From Bellilinea sp034411135 (GTDB lineage: Bacteria; Chloroflexota; Anaerolineae; Anaerolineales; Anaerolineaceae): a DNA stretch of 19,365 nucleotides. Of the stretch, positions 7,548 through 13,667 are shown piece after piece. The notes beneath the pieces are model-generated. The model was not told where the DNA came from. It did no database searches and was given only the letters and a program-made list of their open reading frames with translations. The DNA is taken from positions 1 to 19,365 of the forward strand of contig DAOUMN010000060.1 of assembly GCA_034411135.1 (NCBI GenBank). The letters are read 5' to 3'. Position 1 is the first letter of the stretch, and each line of letters opens with the position of its first letter. Position numbers and translations under genes: made by a program.

Positions 7548-7868
7548 ATGTATAATAGTGACACTGATGTAATGTTTCCACCGCGTGTAATCTGTCATTT
7601 ACGCTCGTTGCGCGGTGCCGAATGGCAAAAACTGGTTGATATGGTCAGCGAATCCGACAACCGTCTGGTCGAACGAGCCGCTTTTACGCTGATGATGGTG
7701 CGCATGGGTGGCTGTCAAACCTGCTCCATCGATTCCTACCGGGGAATGCGCGGTTGTTCGATGTGCGCGCGGCAAACCATTCGCCGTTTTCGAGGGTCCG
7801 ATCAAGATTTGGTTGTCCAGTTTGAGCAGTGCAAGAGCGAAGTGCTTCGTTTTTTGAACAAAACCTGA
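7548..7868 (+). CDS. Small cysteine-rich protein of unknown function in the nuo-mrp operon
   Basis: The 106-residue protein starts at ATG 7548 with GAGGAA at 7532-7537. I do not recognise a family. Six cysteines are present: C16, two CxxC pairs (C56/C59 in GGCQTCS and C70/C73 in GCSMCA) ten residues apart, and C94. The paired CxxC knuckles fit a zinc site or an iron-sulfur site. The first half is predicted helical (EWQKLVDMV...VERAAFTLMMVRMGG), with a short basic stretch RQTIRRFRG after the second pair. There is no signal peptide or membrane helix, so it is cytoplasmic. It lies 22 bases after nuoI and 38 before mrp, which suggests a role in complex I assembly or cluster insertion, or as an accessory subunit. 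That role is inference from position only. Confidence 0.75.
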   Translation: MYNSDTDVMFPPRVICHLRSLRGAEWQKLVDMVSESDNRLVERAAFTLMMVRMGGCQTCSIDSYRGMRGCSMCARQTIRRFRGSDQDLVVQFEQCKSEVLRFLNKT

Positions 7869-7890
7869 GATCACAATACGATTACAGATA

Positions 7891-7896
7891 GAAAGG
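7891..7896 (+). promoter_or_regulatory. Ribosome binding site choosing ATG 7907 for mrp
   Basis: GAAAGG is 10 bases before ATG 7907. The TTG at 7904 is in frame directly before this ATG, but ATG is the better start. Confidence 0.5.
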
Positions 7897-7906
7897 TTCT
7901 TTCTTG

Positions 7907-8989
7907 ATGAATTCCAGCCCAATCGACAGGGATGCCGTACTGGCAGCCTTGAGCAAAGTCCAGGAACCTGAACTGCACCAGGACCTGGTGACCTTGAACA
8001 TGGTGCAGAATCTCGAAATCGAAGATGGTTTGGTTAAATTCGATATCATTCTAACAACACCTGCGTGTCCGCTCAAAGGAAAAATCGAAAGTGAAGCCCG
8101 TCAGGCGGTTCTTTCTGTAGAAGGCGTCCGTAGTGTGGAAATCCGCTTGGATGCCAATGTGCGCAGCGACGGTCGCGCCCGTGGAGTAATGCAGATTCCA
8201 GTTAAGAATGCGGTGGCGGTTGCTTCGGGTAAAGGCGGGGTTGGTAAGACTACGGTGGCGGTTAACCTGGCGGTTTCGCTGGCGCAAAGCGGGGCACGGG
8301 TTGGATTGTTGGATGCTGATATATATGGACCGAACGTGCCGCGTATGATGGGGGTGAGCCAATTGCCCCCCATTCGGGGTGAAAAATTGACGCCCGCTAA
8401 AGCCTATGACGTCAAAATCATGTCGATTGGTTTCATGGTGCCAACGGGAAAGGCTTTGATCTGGCGTGGACCGATGCTGCATTCGGCAATTCGCCAGTTT
8501 CTGGGCGATGTTGATTGGGGCTTGCTGGATTATTTGATCATTGATTTGCCGCCGGGAACCGGCGATGCGCAATTAAGTCTGGCGCAGTCGATGCCACTCA
8601 GCGGTGGTGTAATCGTGACGCTGCCTCAGGCCGTCTCGCTGGAAGATGCCAGCCGGGGTATTCAGATGTTCGAACAGTTGAACGTGCCCATCCTGGGTGT
8701 GGTTGAGAATATGAGTTATCTGGCATTACCGGATGGTAGTGTTCTGGATGTATTCGGGCAAGGCGGTGGGGAATTGCTCGCAAAGCAGCATAGTGCGCCT
8801 TTCTTGGGTGCCATTCCAATGGAGCCAGCAGTGCGAATTGGCGGCGATGACGGCAAGCCAATTGTGTTATCCAACCCGGATTCGGCAGCTGCGAAGGCAC
8901 TGCATCATATTGCCGAACAGCTGGCTGCCCAGTTGAGCGTGGCTGCATATAAGAACCAGGGTAGTGTAAAGATCGAAATGGTGGAGTAA
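7907..8989 (+). CDS. mrp: Mrp/Ind1-type P-loop ATPase, Fe-S cluster carrier
   Basis: The 360-residue protein has an N-terminal MIP18/DUF59 domain (about 5-85) with its conserved TTPACPLK cysteine (C54). A Mrp/ParA-like ATPase domain follows, with a deviant Walker A GKGGVGKTT (108-116), DADIYGPNVPRM, IDLPPGTGD and the family signature VVENMSYL. The cluster-bridging CxxC that many Mrp proteins carry just after ENMS is absent; LPDGSVLDVFG follows. This variant is known in some bacterial lineages, but it removes the classic cluster ligands. The mitochondrial homologue Ind1/NUBPL is needed for complex I assembly, which makes its place directly behind nuoB/CD/I meaningful. It probably delivers or helps insert Fe-S clusters, here perhaps with the DUF59 cysteine or a partner supplying ligands. 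Confidence 0.9.
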   Translation: MNSSPIDRDAVLAALSKVQEPELHQDLVTLNMVQNLEIEDGLVKFDIILTTPACPLKGKIESEARQAVLSVEGVRSVEIRLDANVRSDGRARGVMQIPVKNAVAVASGKGGVGKTTVAVNLAVSLAQSGARVGLLDADIYGPNVPRMMGVSQLPPIRGEKLTPAKAYDVKIMSIGFMVPTGKALIWRGPMLHSAIRQFLGDVDWGLLDYLIIDLPPGTGDAQLSLAQSMPLSGGVIVTLPQAVSLEDASRGIQMFEQLNVPILGVVENMSYLALPDGSVLDVFGQGGGELLAKQHSAPFLGAIPMEPAVRIGGDDGKPIVLSNPDSAAAKALHHIAEQLAAQLSVAAYKNQGSVKIEMVE

Positions 8990-8996
8990 ACGATTA

Positions 8997-10007
8997 ATGG
9001 TCGCAACGATCAACCAATTAATCGTCGGAGTACGCTTTTCTAAGGTTGGGAAAATCTACCATTTTCAAGCCGGTCACCTTGACGCGGTGCGAGTTGGTGA
9101 TGCTGTCGTGGTGGAGACTTCACGCGGTTGGCAGATTGGGGAAGTTGCCCAGGTGGTCAAGGAATTTATGCAAGCACCAGAAGGTGGTTGGAAACCGGTC
9201 AATCGAATTGCCACCACGCGCGACTTGCTCATGCGCCAATTATGGCAGGCACGCGAACTGGATGTCGTTGAAACCTGCCGCAGGCGGGCAAACGAAATCC
9301 GGCTGCAAAATGTCAAGGTGGTGGCAGCCGAGTACAGCTTTGATGGGACTCGCCTGACGATCCTATATTCGACCGAGGGCGAGGAACGGGTGGATCTTAA
9401 GTCATTACGCCAGGACATGCAGCGCCAGTTTTCTCCTGCAGTAGTGGAACTGCGCCAGATCGGTCCGCGTGACGTAGCCAAATTGCTGGGAGGGATGGGC
9501 GCGTGTGGCTTGGAAACGCGCTGTTGTTCACGTTTCCTGACCGAATTTAGTTCGATTTCGATCCGCATGGCAAAGGAGCAAGGCATCTCGTTGACTCCTA
9601 CGGAAATTACCGGTATGTGCGGGCGATTGCGCTGCTGCCTGATTTATGAATTTGATACCTATGCGGAGGCGCGTAAAGGGCTGCCGAAGAAAGGCAAACG
9701 AATCGTCACGCCGCACGGAGAGGGCAAAGTTATTGATGTTGCTCCGCTGGCGGGCACCATTCGCGTCGATATTCCCGAAGTGGGCATACGTGAATTTACC
9801 CGTGAAGAAATCGCTGCATTCAGCGAGCCACCGCCAGGCATAATAGTTGCCGAAACAGAGGAAGAAGACGAAAATGGTAATGGTGAGGAAGCCAACGGGG
9901 GGGATGAGTCAACTCGCCCGCTTGAGCAGCAACCCCGTCAGCAGAAACCACGCCAGCATCCATCTGGTCGTTCGGGGAGGCGCAGACGGGGTGGAAAACG
10001 CAATTGA
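8997..10007 (+). CDS. ricT: RicT/PSP1 family protein (YaaT-like)
   Basis: The 336-residue protein starts at ATG 8997, 7 bases after mrp, with GGAG overlapping the mrp stop. It has the PSP1 C-terminal domain signature and the cysteine set of RicT: GACGLETRCC (C170, C176, C177) and MCGRLRCC (C208, C213, C214), around MAKEQGISLTP. In Bacillus subtilis RicT works with RicA and RicF in a complex that carries 4Fe-4S clusters and directs RNase Y mRNA maturation. Whether RicA/RicF partners exist here is unknown, as none is in the window. The last 60 residues are low complexity: an acidic Glu/Asn run, then Gln/Arg and a basic SGRSGRRRRGGKRN end suited to RNA or ribosome contact. The next gene starts inside this tail. 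Confidence 0.88.
   Translation: MVATINQLIVGVRFSKVGKIYHFQAGHLDAVRVGDAVVVETSRGWQIGEVAQVVKEFMQAPEGGWKPVNRIATTRDLLMRQLWQARELDVVETCRRRANEIRLQNVKVVAAEYSFDGTRLTILYSTEGEERVDLKSLRQDMQRQFSPAVVELRQIGPRDVAKLLGGMGACGLETRCCSRFLTEFSSISIRMAKEQGISLTPTEITGMCGRLRCCLIYEFDTYAEARKGLPKKGKRIVTPHGEGKVIDVAPLAGTIRVDIPEVGIREFTREEIAAFSEPPPGIIVAETEEEDENGNGEEANGGDESTRPLEQQPRQQKPRQHPSGRSGRRRRGGKRN
9974..9980 (+). promoter_or_regulatory. Ribosome binding site supporting GTG 9991
   Basis: GGGGAGG inside the ricT tail lies 10 bases before GTG 9991. No ATG in the right frame exists between here and the AHPDD motif. Confidence 0.6.
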
Positions 10008-10713
10008 GGGATGGAAAAGACCACAAAAAATCCTGGTAATATTGGCGCATCCGGATGATCCGGAATATTTTTGTGGTGCTAGCATTGCTCGCTGGACGGC
10101 GCTCGGACATACAGTAGAATATTGCCTTTTGACACGAGGCGATAAAGGGGTTCGCGGCAATATTTTGGATGCCGGTGAATTAATGCTAACCCGCGAAGTT
10201 GAACAGCGCCAAGCTGCCAGCGTGTTGGGCGTAAAATCTGTACGTTTCCTGGACTATGCGGATGGTTATTTACAACCGACAATCGAGGCGCGCAGGGCAG
10301 TTGTTGCGGTTCTGCGTGAGGCAAAACCGGATGTTGTCGTCACTAGTGATCCGACCAATTTTTTTCACCGAGACAACCGTCTCAACCATCCCGATCACCG
10401 GATTGCCGGGCAAATTGTTTGCGAGGCAGTGTATCCTGCCTGCGGAAATCCGATGTTCTTTCCAGAACTTTTGGTGCAAGGATTGGTTGCGCATGAAATC
10501 CATGAATTGTGGCTGACTTTAACTGGGCAGCCAAATTTCACAATCGATGTAACCGAACAGTGGGGATTGAAGATCGCGGCTTTGAGACATCATCGCAGCC
10601 AGCTGGCTGATCCTGATCATATGGAACGAATGCAGCGTCAGCGCCGAACGATTGAAAGCAGTGAGGAAAACCCGAAATACGAGGACAGTTTCCGGAGGAT
10701 AATTTTTCAATGA
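9991..10713 (+). CDS. LmbE/PIG-L family zinc deacetylase
   Basis: I start at GTG 9991, giving 240 residues, the usual family length. The frame is open further upstream inside ricT, but those residues read as the basic ricT tail in another frame. The first zinc motif is AHPDDPE (19-25), where D22 would be the general base. The second is NHPDH (132-136), with the zinc histidine. These enzymes remove N-acyl groups from amino sugars, as in mycothiol and bacillithiol synthesis, their conjugate amidases, and glycolipid deacetylases. The substrate cannot be read from sequence. It overlaps ricT by 17 bases and the M20 gene by 4, so it is translationally coupled on both sides. No signal peptide is present. 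It may act in series with the M20 enzyme on N-acylated compounds (inference). Confidence 0.85.
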   Translation: MENAIEGWKRPQKILVILAHPDDPEYFCGASIARWTALGHTVEYCLLTRGDKGVRGNILDAGELMLTREVEQRQAASVLGVKSVRFLDYADGYLQPTIEARRAVVAVLREAKPDVVVTSDPTNFFHRDNRLNHPDHRIAGQIVCEAVYPACGNPMFFPELLVQGLVAHEIHELWLTLTGQPNFTIDVTEQWGLKIAALRHHRSQLADPDHMERMQRQRRTIESSEENPKYEDSFRRIIFQ

Positions 10714-11900
10714 ATATGAACATAAACCTCTCTTCGGAAGCCCGGGCACTATTTTCGTATAGCCAAAGAGTGCGACGTGATTTTCATCGGTATCCTGAGC
10801 TGGGCTTTCAGGAGTATCGCACTGCTGGCATCATCAGCGATGAGCTGCGGGCTTTGGGGATGGAGGTGAGCACGGGGGTTGCGAAAACGGGTGTTGTTGC
10901 GACCTTGGAGGGCAGCCAGCCGGGCAGGGTAGTTATGCTGCGTTTTGATATGGATGCTCTGCCGGTACAGGAACAAACCGGGGCGGAATACGCGTCTATT
11001 CATGCAGGTATTATGCACGCCTGTGGACATGACGGACACATGGCAATTGGTCTGACAGTGGCAAGAATTCTGGCACAGCATCGTGACCGGCTCCACGGAA
11101 CAATCAAGTTTGTATTTCAGCCTGCGGAGGAAGGTTTGGGCGGTGCGGAACAAATGGTGGCAGAATCCGTGCTAAAAAATCCGGACGTTGACTACTGCCT
11201 GGGGGTACATTTATGGAACGAAAAGCCCCTTGGTTGGACAGGTGTTGTCCCCGGCGCGATGATGGCGGGCGCGGACTTCTTTACCATTCGGGTTGAAGGA
11301 AAGGGTGGGCACGGTGGATTGCCAGAGACCACGATTGATCCAATTGTTGCGGCAGCACAAATGGTCATGGCAATGCAAACGATTGTTTCCCGCAACATTG
11401 CACCACTTGAATCGGCGGTGGTTAGTGTAACCCAAATCCAGGCAGGCAGCGCCTATAATGTTATTCCACACCAGGCGGAACTACGTGGAACGATCCGCAC
11501 CTTTTTACCCGAAGTGCGTGATGTCGTGATAGCCCGCTTGGAACAAATTGCTCAATCAATCGGAACAGCCATGAATTGCACCACCAGTGTGGATGTTCAA
11601 CGGCTAACCTATCCGGTTGTCAATGATCCAAGGGTCGCAACGGTGGTGGCTGAGACGATAGGTGAGTTGTTGCCCGAAACCCGCGTGGATAGCACTTATC
11701 GCAGCATGGTGTCGGAAGATATGGCCGTATTCTTAAATCGTGTACCGGGGTGTTTCTTTTTCTTTGGCAGCGCTGATGAGCAAAAGGGCTTGAACTACGG
11801 TCACCATAATCCCCGTTTCGATTTCGATGAAGATGTACTACCCAGAGCAGCCGCTGTAATTGCACAAACAGCACTCAAACTGGCGGCTAAAGGTGTGTAG
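10710..11900 (+). CDS. M20 family amidohydrolase (N-acyl amino acid/hippurate hydrolase type)
   Basis: The 396-residue cytoplasmic metalloenzyme starts at ATG 10710, overlapping the upstream stop by 4 bases, with GGAGG at 10694-10698. Binuclear metal ligands of the M20D aminoacylase group are visible: HACGHDGH (103-110, including C105 and H107), the PAEEG catalytic and ligand glutamates (139-143), H167 in GVHLWNE, and a C-terminal histidine in NYGHHNPRF. The lid/dimerisation domain (about 185-300) contains EGKGGHGGLPE. Such enzymes cleave N-acyl amino acids, hippurate, indole-acetyl amino acids or N-acetyl-diaminopimelate. The exact substrate is open. No lysine biosynthesis gene is nearby, so a succinyl- or acetyl-DAP role has no contextual support. 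Confidence 0.88.
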   Translation: MNMNINLSSEARALFSYSQRVRRDFHRYPELGFQEYRTAGIISDELRALGMEVSTGVAKTGVVATLEGSQPGRVVMLRFDMDALPVQEQTGAEYASIHAGIMHACGHDGHMAIGLTVARILAQHRDRLHGTIKFVFQPAEEGLGGAEQMVAESVLKNPDVDYCLGVHLWNEKPLGWTGVVPGAMMAGADFFTIRVEGKGGHGGLPETTIDPIVAAAQMVMAMQTIVSRNIAPLESAVVSVTQIQAGSAYNVIPHQAELRGTIRTFLPEVRDVVIARLEQIAQSIGTAMNCTTSVDVQRLTYPVVNDPRVATVVAETIGELLPETRVDSTYRSMVSEDMAVFLNRVPGCFFFFGSADEQKGLNYGHHNPRFDFDEDVLPRAAAVIAQTALKLAAKGV

Positions 11901-11912
11901 ACCGGTGCGAAG

Positions 11913-12782
11913 ATGATCCTGGAACAGATTGGGCATTTTACACAATTTCCGCAGCGTGTTATTTCGCTGGTACCTTCAATGACCGAAAGCCTGTTCGATC
12001 TGGGTATGGGCAGCCGAGTGGTTGGAGTGAGTGATTATTGCATCTATCCCCCGCAGGTTCAGGGGTTACCCAGAGTGGGTGGAACCAAAAATGTAAACCA
12101 ACCCGTTGTGAAAGCGCTGTTACCAGATCTGGTGATTGCCAACCAGGAGGAGAACACCCGTTCCGATATCGAAGCCCTTGCCCAATTTACAGATGTTTGG
12201 TTGGTGTTTCCCAAAACCATACGGCAGGTGTTGGATGACCTGTGGCAACTGGTGCATTTATTTCGCCAAGAGAGCGCCTTCTATGCGTTGCGGACACTTG
12301 AAATAGCCGTTGAATATGCCGAAAACCGGTTGGATGATATCCAGCCAGTGCGGGTATTCGCGCCGATCTGGAAAGGCACCAACCCGGATGGTATCGAATG
12401 GTGGATGACCTTTAATAAGGATACCTATTGCAGTGACGTTATCCGGCTGTTGGGTGGGTTGAACATCTTTGCCGATCGCGAACGACGCTACCCGTTAGAA
12501 GCGGATCTGGGCATAGCCAGTGCTGAAGAAACCGGCGAGCGTGATCAACGCTACCCGCGTGTGACAGGCGAAGAAGTCCGCGCTGCCCAACCGGAGATTA
12601 TTTTCTTGCCCAGCGAGCCTTTTGAGTTCACTGCTGTCGATATTCTGAATATCGAACAGGCGTTTTCAAACACCCCTGCTGTCATACGCAGGCAAATCTA
12701 TCCCATTGACGGGAGCTTGTTGACCTGGCATGGCACCCGCCTGGGTAAAGCGCTGGGCGAGCTGGGACAGTATTTCCCCTAG
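11913..12782 (+). CDS. BtuF/TroA-like helical-backbone metal receptor fold protein, no signal peptide
   Basis: The 289-residue protein starts at ATG 11913, 12 bases after the M20 gene; its ribosome site is weak. The N-terminal RVISLVPSMTESLFDLG and VVGVSDYC...PRVGGTKNVN and the later PDLVIAN are typical of the BtuF-type substrate-binding fold, in which corrinoid or siderophore binds between two lobes joined by a long helix (about residues 100-140 here). The C-terminal half has GGLNIFADRERRYP and VTGEEVRAAQPEIIFLPSEP. Unlike transport proteins of this family it has no signal peptide, lipobox or membrane anchor, and no ABC transporter genes lie nearby. It is therefore probably cytoplasmic, with an unknown corrinoid-, haem- or metal-related role. 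If a transporter exists it is elsewhere. Confidence 0.75.
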   Translation: MILEQIGHFTQFPQRVISLVPSMTESLFDLGMGSRVVGVSDYCIYPPQVQGLPRVGGTKNVNQPVVKALLPDLVIANQEENTRSDIEALAQFTDVWLVFPKTIRQVLDDLWQLVHLFRQESAFYALRTLEIAVEYAENRLDDIQPVRVFAPIWKGTNPDGIEWWMTFNKDTYCSDVIRLLGGLNIFADRERRYPLEADLGIASAEETGERDQRYPRVTGEEVRAAQPEIIFLPSEPFEFTAVDILNIEQAFSNTPAVIRRQIYPIDGSLLTWHGTRLGKALGELGQYFP

Positions 12783-12923
12783 AATCCCTGTTTGTTAGTG
12801 ATTAATCGTTCGTCCAAAGTTTTGATTACAAAGATCATCCTTGTCCGATGGGGTTGGATATGCTATAGTTATATCGTCCGAATAATCAGATTAATCAGTT
12901 TTTTCGGTGAACCAACCCACCGT
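12783..12923 (+). promoter_or_regulatory. Promoter and candidate operators of the GntR-korAB operon
   Basis: TTGTCC (12841-12846), a 17-base spacer and an extended -10 TGCTATAGT (12861-12869) predict a start near 12876. Three similar 8-base sequences occur on one strand: TCGTCCAA (12810-12817), TTGTCCGA (12841-12848) and TCGTCCGA (12874-12881). They are spaced 31 and 33 bases, about three DNA turns. The second covers the -35 and the third the start point. They resemble half-sites of the TNGTCNGAC-like operators known for FCD regulators. A TAATCAG direct repeat (12883-12889, 12892-12898) lies in the leader. Autorepression is inferred. Confidence 0.55.
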
Positions 12924-13628
12924 ATGAACAACCAGGATTTTCATTTCAGCAGCCGATTATCCGAATTCATGCAATATCTTGCTTCGGGAAAGTTGCAGGA
13001 AGGCGACCGTCTACCTGCGCTTGCGGAGTTAAGCCGCGAGTTAGGAATTAGCGTGGCAACCTTGCGCGAGCAAATGGAAGTGGCGCGCGCAATGGGATTG
13101 ATTGAAGTGCGTCCCCGCACGGGTATCCGGGTGTTGCCATATCAGTTCAAAACCGCGGTTACCCAGAGTCTGTTTTATGCACTTTCGACTAAACCAGATG
13201 CATTCCTGGCGTTTGCTGACCTGCGTACACACATCGAAACATCCTATTGGTACCAGGCCGTTGGTTTATTAAATAGCGAAGATCATCATGAATTACGCGC
13301 ATTGGTTCAACGCGCTAAGGAAAAACTACAGGGAAATCCGGTTCAAATTCCGCATTTAGAGCACCGCCTGCTACATTTGACCATCTATAAAAGGCTGGAA
13401 AATCCTTTTGTTGCCGGGTTACTGGAAGCCTACTGGGAAGTCTATGAAGCCTTTGGAATGGATTTATATACCGACATGGCTTATCTGGAACGAGTGTGGG
13501 AATATCACAGCCGAATGGTCGAGGCGATTTGTTCTCAAAATTTCAATGAGGGATATGAGGCGATGGTAGAGCATATGGATTTGATCTTCCTGCGCACGAA
13601 AAAACCAGCTTACCACACCTTTGAATGA
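12924..13628 (+). CDS. GntR family regulator, FCD (FadR) subgroup
   Basis: I start at ATG 12924 (234 residues, MNNQDFHF). The frame is open to 12792, but that stretch contains the predicted promoter. No clear ribosome site precedes the ATG. Residues 8-72 are the GntR winged helix (EGDRLPALAELSRELGISVA, then GLIEVRPRTGIRVLP). Residues 80-225 are the helical FCD effector domain, with H151, H195 and H217 placed like the metal-binding histidines of that domain. Ligands of this family are usually carboxylic acids, held through the metal. The korA gene follows after 39 bases on the same strand, so it probably controls itself and 2-oxoacid oxidation in response to an organic acid. The effector is not known. 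Confidence 0.85.
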   Translation: MNNQDFHFSSRLSEFMQYLASGKLQEGDRLPALAELSRELGISVATLREQMEVARAMGLIEVRPRTGIRVLPYQFKTAVTQSLFYALSTKPDAFLAFADLRTHIETSYWYQAVGLLNSEDHHELRALVQRAKEKLQGNPVQIPHLEHRLLHLTIYKRLENPFVAGLLEAYWEVYEAFGMDLYTDMAYLERVWEYHSRMVEAICSQNFNEGYEAMVEHMDLIFLRTKKPAYHTFE

Positions 13629-13656
13629 TGATGTGTGAGTGTTATCAATACTGAAC

Positions 13657-13662
13657 GAGGAG
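13657..13662 (+). promoter_or_regulatory. Ribosome binding site choosing ATG 13668 for korA
   Basis: GAGGAG lies 5 bases before ATG 13668. The upstream in-frame GTG at 13635 has no such site, and its extra 11 residues do not look conserved. Confidence 0.6.
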
Positions 13663-13667
13663 AACCT

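Larger units (their letters stand above)
4486..12782 (+). other. Proposed nine-gene operon nuoB to BtuF-like gene
   Basis: Nine same-strand genes are separated by at most 38 bases, and three junctions overlap (5148-5151, 9991-10007, 10710-10713). No terminator hairpin is seen inside, and the only strong promoter found is at 4393-4420. Co-transcription is inferred from spacing; an internal promoter in the 7869-7906 gap cannot be excluded. Confidence 0.6.

Noticed and set aside
9847..9990. Longer N-terminus for the LmbE-like protein, starting inside ricT
   Set aside because: The sequence there is the low-complexity ricT tail read in another frame; GTG 9991 has a proper ribosome site and gives normal family length.
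12792..12923. Longer N-terminus for the GntR regulator
   Set aside because: The extra 44 codons cover a good extended -10 promoter and precede the normal start of the winged helix.
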